Below the pieces are notes generated by a model. That model made no database searches, was not told the DNA's origin, and was given only the letters and a program-made list of their open reading frames with translations. Positions 1 to 6,753 of a stretch of 12,986 nucleotides of DNA are shown here, in pieces (position 1 is the stretch's first letter; each line of letters begins with the position of its first letter). The DNA is from Bryobacteraceae bacterium (lineage in GTDB: Bacteria > Acidobacteriota > Terriglobia > Bryobacterales > Bryobacteraceae): the NCBI GenBank assembly GCA_025929455.1, contig JAICMB010000032.1:1-12986 (forward strand). The letters run 5' to 3'. Both the position numbers and the translations under genes were made by a program.

Positions 1-801
1 ATGACGGTAACGTGCTTCTGCGAGCACTGTGAAGCGAAAGCGAAGGAGCGGGGTATCAGCGTCGAGCGCGCCAGAGCCGGGTACCAAGCCCTGGCCGCTT
101 TCGTTTCGGCCGCGCGCCGGCATGAGCGTCCCGTCGACGGCTATTACGTCACGCTGTGGCGACTCATGCTGCGCTACCCGGAACTGCTTGCCTGGGAAAT
201 GTTGTGGACCGACAGCCTGCGCGAAACCTATGCAGCGCTGTACGACAAGGTCAAAGAAGTGAAGCCCTCTATCGGCGTGGGCTGGCACATCTGGCACAAT
301 AACTCGTTCAATCCCATCTACCGCGCGGAGCAGGATCTTTCCGAGATCTCCAAACACGCCGACTTTCTAAAGATGGTCATGTATCACAACTGCGCGGGCG
401 AGCGCATGGCAAGCTACATCGACAGCGTCGCCGGCACCATTTACGCCGATGTGCCGCCACAGGAACTGCTCGACTTTCATTACCGTGTGCTTAATTACCA
501 GGAAAAGAGTCTGGCCGAAATTCCTCACACGGGCTTTTCGGCGGACTACGTCTCCCGTGAAGCGCGGCGGGCGCGCGTGGGCCTCGCCGGAGCGCATACA
601 CAGCTCTGGCCGGGCATCGATATCGACATTCCCACCGCCGCGAACCACAGCAAGTCAACACCCGAGGGCACCAGAGATGCCGTGCTCGCAGCCTTTCACG
701 CGGGCTCTGACGGCGTGATCCTGTCGCGCAAATACTCGGAGATGAAGCTCGCGAACTTGAAAGGCGCGGGTGCGGCCACGCGCCAGCTAGGATCGGCGTA
801 G
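1..801 (+). CDS. Putative TIM-barrel glycoside hydrolase, C-terminal part (5' end outside window)
   Basis: The reading frame is open from base 1 and ends at TAG 799-801, leaving 266 visible residues. An ATG occupies bases 1-3, but the protein begins abruptly at a conserved-looking cysteine cluster (CFCEHC, Cys5/7/10) with no signal peptide or Shine-Dalgarno sequence visible, so the true start is probably upstream. The cluster is followed by an Arg/Ala-rich helix, then many aromatic residues (GWHIWHNN near residue 95) and a late segment GVILSRKYSEMKLANLKGAG. Such aromatic-rich strands with a terminal 'SDGVILSRKY' strand resemble the barrel ends of uncharacterised hypothetical glycosyl hydrolase families (GHL type, amylase-like or family-10-like). 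That assignment is by resemblance; I cannot name the family or the catalytic residues. It converges on the sugar-acid transporter gene 43 nt away, which fits a role in carbohydrate breakdown. A non-enzymatic role remains possible. Confidence 0.55.
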   Translation: MTVTCFCEHCEAKAKERGISVERARAGYQALAAFVSAARRHERPVDGYYVTLWRLMLRYPELLAWEMLWTDSLRETYAALYDKVKEVKPSIGVGWHIWHNNSFNPIYRAEQDLSEISKHADFLKMVMYHNCAGERMASYIDSVAGTIYADVPPQELLDFHYRVLNYQEKSLAEIPHTGFSADYVSREARRARVGLAGAHTQLWPGIDIDIPTAANHSKSTPEGTRDAVLAAFHAGSDGVILSRKYSEMKLANLKGAGAATRQLGSA

Positions 802-803
802 GA

Positions 804-837
804 TCGTGGGGCGACCGGTCTTGCTGGCTGCCCGCGA
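804..837. terminator. Weak hairpin between convergent genes, possible terminator
   Basis: The 43-nt gap between two convergent stop codons contains TCGTGGG (804-810) and CCCGCGA (831-837). These can pair as a 7-bp stem with one G-T wobble around a 20-nt loop. The loop holds the 8-bp palindrome GACCGGTC (813-820). There is no T-run on either side, so it is not a canonical intrinsic terminator. It is offered only because a terminator would be expected here and this is the sole inverted repeat I see. Confidence 0.2.
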
Positions 838-844
838 CGCCGGG

Positions 845-2089
845 TCACGCGCGCCGCGTTCGCACCAGCATCAGCACTAGCGCCGTCGCTACCAGCGGCA
901 CTAAACTCGCCGTCACCAGGATCGGCGCGAACGAATAATGATCCGCCGTCCATCCGATCAGAAAAGTCGAAATTATGGTGCCGACTCCGGCCGCGCCGCC
1001 GCTCAATCCGCTGATCGACGCGACCCACTCATTCGGATACAAATCCGACGGCAGCGTAAGCGCCATCGTGGACCATGCCGCGTAGCAGCACGTCGAAACG
1101 CTGAACAGCGCGACCAGCATCGACAGGCGCGACGTCATAACCGTGCCGGCCAGCGTTGCCATGCCGATACCGCACACGACGATCACGGCCTTGCGCGCAC
1201 GCACCGTGTTCCAACCTCGGCGGATAAGCCAGCTCGAAACGCCGCCGCCTAGGAAATTGCCGATGTCGGCCGCCAGGAACGGGATCCAGAAACTCAGCAC
1301 ACCCTCAGCGAGCGGAATCTTTTTTGATGCAATGTAGATCGCGAACCAGTCGGTAACGAAATACCACACTGGGTCCGTAAGCGAGCGGCCGAATACGATG
1401 CCCCACGTCGCGGGCACGCGCAGCACCGTGCGCCAGTCAGACTTTTTCAGATCCATGCGGCCCTGCGCGCGGTCTTCGAGAATCATCTCGCGCTCTTCGG
1501 CCGACAAGCGCGGATGCTGTTCCGGAACGCGATATGCCGCGCGCCACACCAGCAGCCAGATAAAGCCCAGCACCCCTGGAATCGCGAGCGCCGGCCGCCA
1601 GCTTCCAAATACGTTCATCAGCCCGAGCACAGCAAACGGCGCGGCCGCGGCGCCGATCGCCGACCCGCTGTCGAAGAACGCCACAGCCCAGCTCCGCTCA
1701 CGCGCGGGGAACCATTCCGATACCGCTTTGGTCGCCGCTGGCCAGTTCATCGCCTCCCCCGCCCCGAGCAAAAAGCGGAACGTACACAGCGATTTCAAAC
1801 CGCCCGCCAGCGGCGTTAACAGCGCGGAAATGGAATACCAGAGCACGCCGATCGACAGCGCGTTGCGTGTGCCCACGCGGTCGATGAAGCGGCCGAGCGA
1901 AAACTGCCCCAGCGAGTACGCGGCGCGGAAGGCGATCACGACCAGCGCGAAGTCCTCGTTCGACCAGTGGTAATCGTGCTTCACGAACGGCGCGACTACC
2001 GCGAGACTCTGGCGGTCGATATAGTTGATAACAGTCGAGGCGAACAGCAGGCTCGCAATCCACCAGCGCAAGCCCGCGATGGTCCGCAC
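845..2089 (-). CDS. MFS transporter, ACS family (hexuronate/sugar-acid type)
   Basis: This is a 12-helix inner-membrane symporter of the major facilitator superfamily, anion:cation symporter (ExuT-like) branch, which imports hexuronates, aldonates or related organic anions with protons. Visible hallmarks, numbered from the chosen start, are NYIDRQ at the end of helix 1 (22-27), the motif-A-like loop GRFIDRVGTR (66-75), and RFLLGAGEAMNWPA followed by EWFPARER (105-132), all typical of this branch. The open frame extends upstream to ATG codons at 2152 and 2194. I chose GTG at 2089 because it gives a 414-residue protein beginning VRTIAGLRWWI, matching the usual 'mR.I.GLRWW' N-terminus of relatives, and AAAGAGG lies six bases before it. 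The upstream starts would add a basic tail and would overlap the signal-peptide codons of the divergent gene. Substrate cannot be read from sequence; neighbouring hydrolase-like genes suggest a plant-polymer sugar acid. Confidence 0.87.
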   Translation of the reverse strand: MRTIAGLRWWIASLLFASTVINYIDRQSLAVVAPFVKHDYHWSNEDFALVVIAFRAAYSLGQFSLGRFIDRVGTRNALSIGVLWYSISALLTPLAGGLKSLCTFRFLLGAGEAMNWPAATKAVSEWFPARERSWAVAFFDSGSAIGAAAAPFAVLGLMNVFGSWRPALAIPGVLGFIWLLVWRAAYRVPEQHPRLSAEEREMILEDRAQGRMDLKKSDWRTVLRVPATWGIVFGRSLTDPVWYFVTDWFAIYIASKKIPLAEGVLSFWIPFLAADIGNFLGGGVSSWLIRRGWNTVRARKAVIVVCGIGMATLAGTVMTSRLSMLVALFSVSTCCYAAWSTMALTLPSDLYPNEWVASISGLSGGAAGVGTIISTFLIGWTADHYSFAPILVTASLVPLVATALVLMLVRTRRA

Positions 2090-2095
2090 TCGCGG

Positions 2096-2102
2096 CCTCT
2101 TT
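2096..2102 (-). promoter_or_regulatory. Ribosome binding site supporting the GTG start of the MFS gene
   Basis: On the minus strand AAAGAGG is followed by a 6-nt spacer and GTG (2089-2087). This decides the start against the longer ATG options. The element directly abuts the ATG (2103) of the divergent gene on the other strand. Confidence 0.5.
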
Positions 2103-4346
2103 ATGTCAATCGCTCGCGCTCTTTTAGGCTCCACGCTTACGCTCGCTTGCATCGCCGCGTTCGGCGCCACGCGGCCCGGCGGGTTTACCGTCATCGGACC
2201 CGGCGGCGGGGGTGCAATGTTTCACCCTACCATTAGCCCGCACGACCCCAACACCGTGCTCGTGAACTGCGACATGACCGGCGCCTACATTACGCACGAC
2301 GCGGGCCGCACCTGGCGCATGTTCAATCTGCGCGGGACGGTGCGCTTCTTCGTGTTCGATCCGGTGGACCGCAACACGATCTACGCGCAGGTGACGGGCT
2401 TGTGGCGGAGCACCGACAACGGCGCAACTTGGACCCTGCTGTATCCCAAGCCGGCGCATTTGCGCGGCGTTCAGATGAGTTCCGATCACGCCGATGAAGC
2501 ACTGGTCGCCGAGCCTAATCCGCTGGGCAACATCACGGCGCTCGCAATCGATCCGCGCAATTCACGCGTGCTCTATGTGAGCGCGGTCAAAGGCGGCGCG
2601 GCGGCGCTATTCAACTCAACCGACCGCGGCGCAAGTTGGAAGCGCATCGGCGGTTTCGATGAGCCGGTACATCATCTGTGGATGGGGAACAGCGGCAAAA
2701 TCGTGTTCGGAGGCATGCACGCGGCGGGCGTTTGGACACCGGCGGGCCTGCAGGCACACCGCACACCCGCGGCATTCACGAGCATGGGCGCCGGTTTCGA
2801 CGCGCAGGGCCGCGCCACGATGTACGCCACCTCGAACGAAGGCGTCTTTGTTTCGGAAGACGAGGGCGCGACCTGGCAGACGCGACCGTTGCCCGGAAGC
2901 GGCGCGCGTTCGGACGTAGTGGCGGCGAGCCTGCATCACCCCGAGACCGCGTACGTCTCCTACGATCGCTTGCAGAGCGGCGGGCACAACTGGTTCGGCG
3001 TCGCAAAAACGTCCGATGCGGGGCGCACCTGGACCTTGGTCTGGAAGGAGTCGACGAGCGCGGCGCCCAACATCCACGACGCCTGGATCACACCCGCTAT
3101 GGGTCCGAGCTGGGGCGGCAATCCGCTCGCGCTCGGCGTCGCCGATCAGGACCCGAATCTTGCGTACGGCACCGACTACGGCCGCACGATGCAAACTACC
3201 GACGGCGGCGCCAACTGGAATGCGGTGTATTCGCGGCGCGTTGGCGATGGTACGTGGACAACGACCGGTCTCGATGTGACCACCTGCTACGGCTTGCACT
3301 TCGATCGGTTCGACGGCAAGCGGCGCTTCATCACCTACACCGACATCGGTTTGATGCGGAGCGAAGACGGCGGCAGGTCGTGGGTGCGCTCGGTCGATGG
3401 CGCACCGCGCCGCTGGACAAATACGACGTACTGGGTGGAATTCGATCCCGCCGTGCGAGGGCGTATGTGGGCGGTGATGAGCGGCACGCACGATCTGCCA
3501 CGCCCCAAGATGTGGCGTCACGCCTCGGCGCTGAATTATCGCGGCGGTGTGATGCGCAGCGACGACGGCGGGCGCACCTGGAAAGTCTCGAACAACGGCA
3601 TGGCGGAAACGGCGCCGACGCACATACTGCTCGATCCGGCGAGCCCGCCGGAGCACCGCGTGCTGTACGTCGCGGCGTTCGGGCGTGGCGTCTATAAAAG
3701 CACCGATGGCGGCGGTACGTGGACGCTCAAGAAGCACGGCATCACGCAAAACGAGCCGTTTGCCTGGCGGCTGGCACGCGACCGCAACGGCACGCTGTAC
3801 GTCGTGATTGCGCGCCGTTCCGACGACGGCAGCATCGGCAACAGCGGCGATGGTGCGATTTACAAATCGAGCGACGGCGCGGAAACCTGGACGCCCCTCG
3901 CGCTACCCTCCGGCGTGAACGGACCGAACGGCCTCGCCATTGACCCGCGCGATCCGCAACGTCTGTATCTGGCGGCGTGGGCACGGCAACTTGGGATGCA
4001 CGGGGAGGACGGCGGCATTTACCTGTCAACCGACGGTGGCCGGAGCTGGAGGAACGTCCTCTCGCGGGATCAGCACGTGTACGACGTGACGATCGACCCG
4101 CGCAACCCGCGCGTGCTGTACGCGAGCGGTTTTGAATCCTCCGCGTGGCGCTCCACCGATGCCGGCGAACACTGGCAACGGATCGCCGGCTTCAACTTCA
4201 AATGGGGGCACCGCGTCATCCCGGATCCCGACGACGCGATGAGCGTGTTCATTACGACGTTTGGCGGCAGCGTGTGGCACGGCCGCGTGGACGGAACACC
4301 CGCGCCCGTCGATATCGCAACGCCCGAGCTTACGCCGGGGCGTTAG
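2103..4346 (+). CDS. Secreted Asp-box (BNR) beta-propeller protein, GH74/sialidase-like
   Basis: A predicted exported protein of 747 residues. The N-terminus MSIARALLGSTLTLACIAAFGA is a signal peptide (short basic region, hydrophobic core, A-x-A-like end). It is followed by a glycine-rich strand IGPGGGG (31-37) and CDMTGAY (56-62). That arrangement parallels the start of GH74 xyloglucanases, where a GGGG strand precedes a TDVGGAY-type loop. Twelve Asp boxes (S/T-x-D-x-G-x-x-W type) run through the mature protein, enough for two consecutive propellers as in GH74 and VPS10/sortilin folds. I cannot identify catalytic acids, so it may be a hydrolase or only a binding protein. ATG 2103 was chosen because the signal peptide begins there. 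An in-frame ATG at 2079 would add eight residues (MVRTRGLF) and overlap the MFS start; neither start has a clear Shine-Dalgarno sequence. The stop overlaps the convergent nuclease stop. Its neighbours suggest extracellular polysaccharide processing. Confidence 0.8.
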   Translation: MSIARALLGSTLTLACIAAFGATRPGGFTVIGPGGGGAMFHPTISPHDPNTVLVNCDMTGAYITHDAGRTWRMFNLRGTVRFFVFDPVDRNTIYAQVTGLWRSTDNGATWTLLYPKPAHLRGVQMSSDHADEALVAEPNPLGNITALAIDPRNSRVLYVSAVKGGAAALFNSTDRGASWKRIGGFDEPVHHLWMGNSGKIVFGGMHAAGVWTPAGLQAHRTPAAFTSMGAGFDAQGRATMYATSNEGVFVSEDEGATWQTRPLPGSGARSDVVAASLHHPETAYVSYDRLQSGGHNWFGVAKTSDAGRTWTLVWKESTSAAPNIHDAWITPAMGPSWGGNPLALGVADQDPNLAYGTDYGRTMQTTDGGANWNAVYSRRVGDGTWTTTGLDVTTCYGLHFDRFDGKRRFITYTDIGLMRSEDGGRSWVRSVDGAPRRWTNTTYWVEFDPAVRGRMWAVMSGTHDLPRPKMWRHASALNYRGGVMRSDDGGRTWKVSNNGMAETAPTHILLDPASPPEHRVLYVAAFGRGVYKSTDGGGTWTLKKHGITQNEPFAWRLARDRNGTLYVVIARRSDDGSIGNSGDGAIYKSSDGAETWTPLALPSGVNGPNGLAIDPRDPQRLYLAAWARQLGMHGEDGGIYLSTDGGRSWRNVLSRDQHVYDVTIDPRNPRVLYASGFESSAWRSTDAGEHWQRIAGFNFKWGHRVIPDPDDAMSVFITTFGGSVWHGRVDGTPAPVDIATPELTPGR
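2289..4175 (+). repeat. Twelve Asp-box (BNR) motifs encoded in the propeller gene
   Basis: Nine-residue motifs start at protein residues 63, 102, 171, 250, 302, 364, 419, 485, 532, 588, 641 and 683. Examples are ITHDAGRTW, RSTDNGATW, NSTDRGASW, QTTDGGANW, RSDDGGRTW, KSTDGGGTW, LSTDGGRSW and RSTDAGEHW. KSSDGAETW (588) is the most divergent, with Ala in place of the usual second Gly. Spacing is irregular (39-79 residues), as expected for hairpin turns between propeller strands rather than recent tandem duplication. This is protein-level repetition; the DNA copies are not near-identical. Confidence 0.85.
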
Positions 4347-5014
4347 AGCGATGCGGCCCGGCTACGAAAATCCGCGCACTCGGGTGATGCGAGGCCTTGT
4401 TGCAGAACACTGAGCATGCGTTTGGAATCGGCCGCCCAGAACGCTGCCGCATCGAGCCATAGGCCCGGAAAGACCTCGGATGTGAACGCGCCCGCACTGT
4501 TCTCAGCAAGCATGCGGTAGTGCCCGCCGCCCAGCACGCGCCACTCGATTCGTTGTTCTTCGAGGAGGACGGCAAGGTATTCGAGAACGCCGGCGCGTTG
4601 ATACAGAGCTAATTTCGGTCCAAGGTCGAAGGAGCGGCTGGAACGAGAAATCTCTGCGATCAGTTCGGGTGCTCCACTCGCAAGGCTGCCGGAAATCTTG
4701 GTTTTTCCGCCGAACCGCGGAAGTAAACGCAACGCGATATCTGGTTGTGGAGCACTGCCCGCTATCAACCACGTCGCGTTAGACACTGCTTCGCAAAGCC
4801 CCGTTAGCGCGGCATATGTTGCGAGGAACAACTGTACCTGGACGTCGCGTCGGCCATGTTCATACGAAACAGGAGAGGGCATATAAACGACTCCGTCGAT
4901 TAACTCGGCGGATTTCAAGCCCGGCATTTTGTCCCACCGTGAAAGGAATTCATCGACGGTCAGCCGGTCCCCGGGCTCGAACAGCAACGGATTAACTTCG
5001 ACCAGGTGAGTCAT
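4343..5014 (-). CDS. Uma2 family (DUF820) putative endonuclease
   Basis: A 223-residue protein of the Uma2/DUF820 family, which has a PD-(D/E)xK restriction-endonuclease-like fold. The family is abundant in cyanobacteria, planctomycetes and acidobacteria, mostly of unknown role. Visible features are AELIDGVVYMPSP (36-48) followed by His53, the PD of APQPDIAL (Asp92), the acidic strand PELIAEIS (Glu121), and KLALYQRAGVLEY (Lys134 onward). Asp92, Glu121 and Lys134 are candidate catalytic residues, so the core looks intact. The usual Asp after the 'EYW-V' strand is replaced (EYLAVLLEE), a modest departure. ATG 5014 is preceded by GGCAGG at a rather long spacing, and the gene starts inside panC. 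Four sampled 60-nt rows (4681-4800, 4861-4980) average about 56% G+C, lower than neighbouring genes, suggesting a different history. The stop codon overlaps the convergent propeller gene. Biological target is unknown. Confidence 0.82.
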   Translation of the reverse strand: MTHLVEVNPLLFEPGDRLTVDEFLSRWDKMPGLKSAELIDGVVYMPSPVSYEHGRRDVQVQLFLATYAALTGLCEAVSNATWLIAGSAPQPDIALRLLPRFGGKTKISGSLASGAPELIAEISRSSRSFDLGPKLALYQRAGVLEYLAVLLEEQRIEWRVLGGGHYRMLAENSAGAFTSEVFPGLWLDAAAFWAADSKRMLSVLQQGLASPECADFRSRAASL

Positions 5015-5903
5015 CTGAGTTTACCTGCCCGCTCTGAGTATATGGTATTCCCTCTGTGCGGCAGAGCACGTTATCGATCAGGCGTGTCGTGCCGAGCCAG
5101 GCGGCTATGGCGATGCGCACCTCATTGCCGATGTGCTCGACAGGCTGCATCGTTTGCGGGTCGACTATGTCGAGGTATTCAATGCGCACGGACGGCTCGG
5201 CTAAGAGCACATCGCGTGCCGCGAGCTTTACACTAACGGCGCGGCGCTCGCCGGCTGTTATGGTTTCGCAGGCGTGCAGCAACGCGCGATACAGCACGGG
5301 TGCGGCGCGGCGCTCCCCGTGTGACAGGCGGCTGTTTCGGGAGCTATAAGCCAAGCCGTCGGGCTCGCGGACGGTCGCGACCGGGACGATTTCGATCGGG
5401 AAGTTCAGATCGCGCACCAGACGTTCGATGATGGCAAGCTGCTGCGCGTCTTTCTCGCCGAAGTAGGCCTTGTCCGGCTGCACGATGTTGAACAGCTTGG
5501 CGACGACCGTCGCAACGCCGCGAAAATGACCTGGACGAAACGTGCCGCACAGATGCGTTGCGAGGTCTGGCACTTCGACGAAGCTGTGCGAGGGCTCCGG
5601 ATACATTTCGCTATTGGAGGGCGCGAAGACGGCATCGACGCCGTGGGCAGTACAGAATGCGACGTCCGCATCGAGCGAGCGCGCGTACCGTTCGTAGTCT
5701 TCGGAGCGGTCGAACTGCAGAGGGTTGACGAACACGGTCGCGATCACGCAATCGCATTCGCCGCTGGCGCGGTCGAGGAGGGCGGCGTGTCCGGCGTGGA
5801 GCGCGCCCATGGTCGGCACGCAGCCGATGGCGTTGCCGGATTTCCGCCTGGCGGCGAGAAACGCGCGTATTTCCGCGATCGTTGAAAGGAAGAACCCCGC
5901 CAT
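4992..5903 (-). CDS. panC: Pantothenate synthetase (pantoate--beta-alanine ligase)
   Basis: Cytosolic enzyme joining pantoate and beta-alanine with ATP to give pantothenate (EC 6.3.2.1), the precursor of coenzyme A. The family fingerprint is complete: PTMGALHAGH (30-39, containing the HIGH-type HAGH of the nucleotidyltransferase fold), FVNPLQF (58-64), TFRPGHFRGV (121-130), PDKAYFGEKDAQQ (143-155) and SSRNSRL (187-193). The open frame continues 67 residues upstream, but that part is antisense-like Arg-rich sequence within panB. ATG 5903 gives the normal N-terminus MAGFFLST and overlaps the panB stop by one base (TGATG), pointing to translational coupling. The protein is 303 residues, longer than the usual 280 or so. 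The excess is a C-terminal tail after TTRLIDN, ending ...SDDSPGRS, that runs 23 nt into the next gene. The tail has no recognisable motif. Confidence 0.95.
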   Translation of the reverse strand: MAGFFLSTIAEIRAFLAARRKSGNAIGCVPTMGALHAGHAALLDRASGECDCVIATVFVNPLQFDRSEDYERYARSLDADVAFCTAHGVDAVFAPSNSEMYPEPSHSFVEVPDLATHLCGTFRPGHFRGVATVVAKLFNIVQPDKAYFGEKDAQQLAIIERLVRDLNFPIEIVPVATVREPDGLAYSSRNSRLSHGERRAAPVLYRALLHACETITAGERRAVSVKLAARDVLLAEPSVRIEYLDIVDPQTMQPVEHIGNEVRIAIAAWLGTTRLIDNVLCRTEGIPYTQSGQVNSDDSPGRS

Positions 5904-6748
5904 CAGGCTTTCACGGCGTGCGCCGGACGCGCGTGGATGGAGTGCTCTTCGGCCGGGAACGCGCCGGCACGCACTTCCGCGATGTAGTCGCGCGCCGCTT
6001 CCGTCATCATCGTACCGAGCTCCGCGAAGCGCTTCACGAACCGCGGCGTGAAGTCGTTGTACAGTCCGAACGCGTCGTAGCTGACCAGCACCTGTCCGTC
6101 GCAATGCGAACCCGCGCCGATGCCGATGGTGGGCACGGGAATCTCGCGCGTGATGCGTTCCGCGACCTCAGCGGGAATCGATTCCAGCACCAGCGCGAAG
6201 GCACCGGCATCGCTGAGCGCGTGCGCGTCCGCGAACAGTTGCTCCGCTTCGGCATCCGTCTTGCCGACGGAACGGAAGCCGCCGAGCTTGTGTACGGATT
6301 GCGGGATCAGGCCCACATGGCCCATCACGGGAACGCCCGCGCTAGTGAGCGTTCGCACCGCGGGAATGATGGCCGCGCCGCCTTCGAGCTTGACCGCGCC
6401 CGCGCCCGCCTGAATGAGACGGCGCGCGTTACGCACTGCGGAGGCGACGCTGGCTTGATACGTGAGGAACGGCATGTCGGCGACCACCAAAGCGTGCGCA
6501 GTGCCGTTGGCGACCGCGCGCGTGTGGTGCACCATCGCGCGCATATCGACGCCAACGGTTGTTTCCTCGCCGACGATGACCATGCCTAGCGAATCACCTA
6601 CGAGCAGGACATCAATGCCGGCGGAATCCAACAAGCGCGCCATGGTGGCGTCGTAGGCCGTGAGCATGGTGATCTTTTCGCCGGCTTGCTTCATGTCGAG
6701 GAGATTCGGCACGCGCATGCGGCGCCGGGGAGCGCTCACGTCTTTCAT
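5903..6748 (-). CDS. panB: 3-methyl-2-oxobutanoate hydroxymethyltransferase (ketopantoate hydroxymethyltransferase)
   Basis: First committed step of pantothenate synthesis: transfers a hydroxymethyl group from 5,10-methylene-tetrahydrofolate to 2-ketoisovalerate, giving ketopantoate (EC 2.1.2.11). The 281-residue length fits the family (about 265-280). Conserved elements in order are TAYDATMARLLD (30-41), LLVGDSLGMV (48-57, metal-binding Asp52), VVADMPF (88-94, Asp91), VKLEGG (119-124, Lys120 and Glu122), GHVGLIPQSV (143-152) and VLESIP (187-192, Glu189 in the catalytic-base position). GIGAG (209-213) and DGQVLV (217-222) follow. ATG 6748 is five bases after the upstream gene's stop. An internal ATG at 6718 (MRVPNLLDMK) is a possible alternative start because the first ten residues are poorly family-like; neither has a strong Shine-Dalgarno sequence. 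Confidence 0.95.
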   Translation of the reverse strand: MKDVSAPRRRMRVPNLLDMKQAGEKITMLTAYDATMARLLDSAGIDVLLVGDSLGMVIVGEETTVGVDMRAMVHHTRAVANGTAHALVVADMPFLTYQASVASAVRNARRLIQAGAGAVKLEGGAAIIPAVRTLTSAGVPVMGHVGLIPQSVHKLGGFRSVGKTDAEAEQLFADAHALSDAGAFALVLESIPAEVAERITREIPVPTIGIGAGSHCDGQVLVSYDAFGLYNDFTPRFVKRFAELGTMMTEAARDYIAEVRAGAFPAEEHSIHARPAHAVKA

Positions 6749-6753
6749 TTCTT

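Noticed and set aside
2104..2109. TTGACA on the minus strand as a -35 box for the MFS gene
   Set aside because: A -10 element at normal spacing would fall at about 2081-2086, after the chosen start codon, and no TATAAT-like hexamer is there.
2090..2194. Longer N-terminus for the MFS transporter (ATG 2152 or 2194)
   Set aside because: The extra residues are unlike relatives and would overlap the signal-peptide codons of the divergent gene; GTG 2089 has a Shine-Dalgarno sequence and the family-like start. Not fully excluded.
2678..3697. 339-codon plus-strand frame inside the propeller gene
   Set aside because: Out-of-frame shadow with extreme Arg content and no family features; the overlapping frame encodes the Asp-box protein without interruption.
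2616..3749. Long minus-strand open frame (377 codons) opposite the propeller gene
   Set aside because: It is rich in Arg, Ala, His and Pro with no recognisable domain, and mirrors the codon pattern of the real plus-strand gene, which has clear Asp boxes. High G+C makes such antisense frames common.
4343..5014. Uma2 nuclease as part of an anti-phage defence island
   Set aside because: No methyltransferase, toxin, transposase or other defence gene lies nearby; the neighbours are housekeeping and sugar genes.
5904..6104. 67-residue N-terminal extension of PanC
   Set aside because: It is Arg-rich, lies inside panB in another frame, and PanC proteins start near the MAGFFLST position, where a TGATG overlap provides the start.
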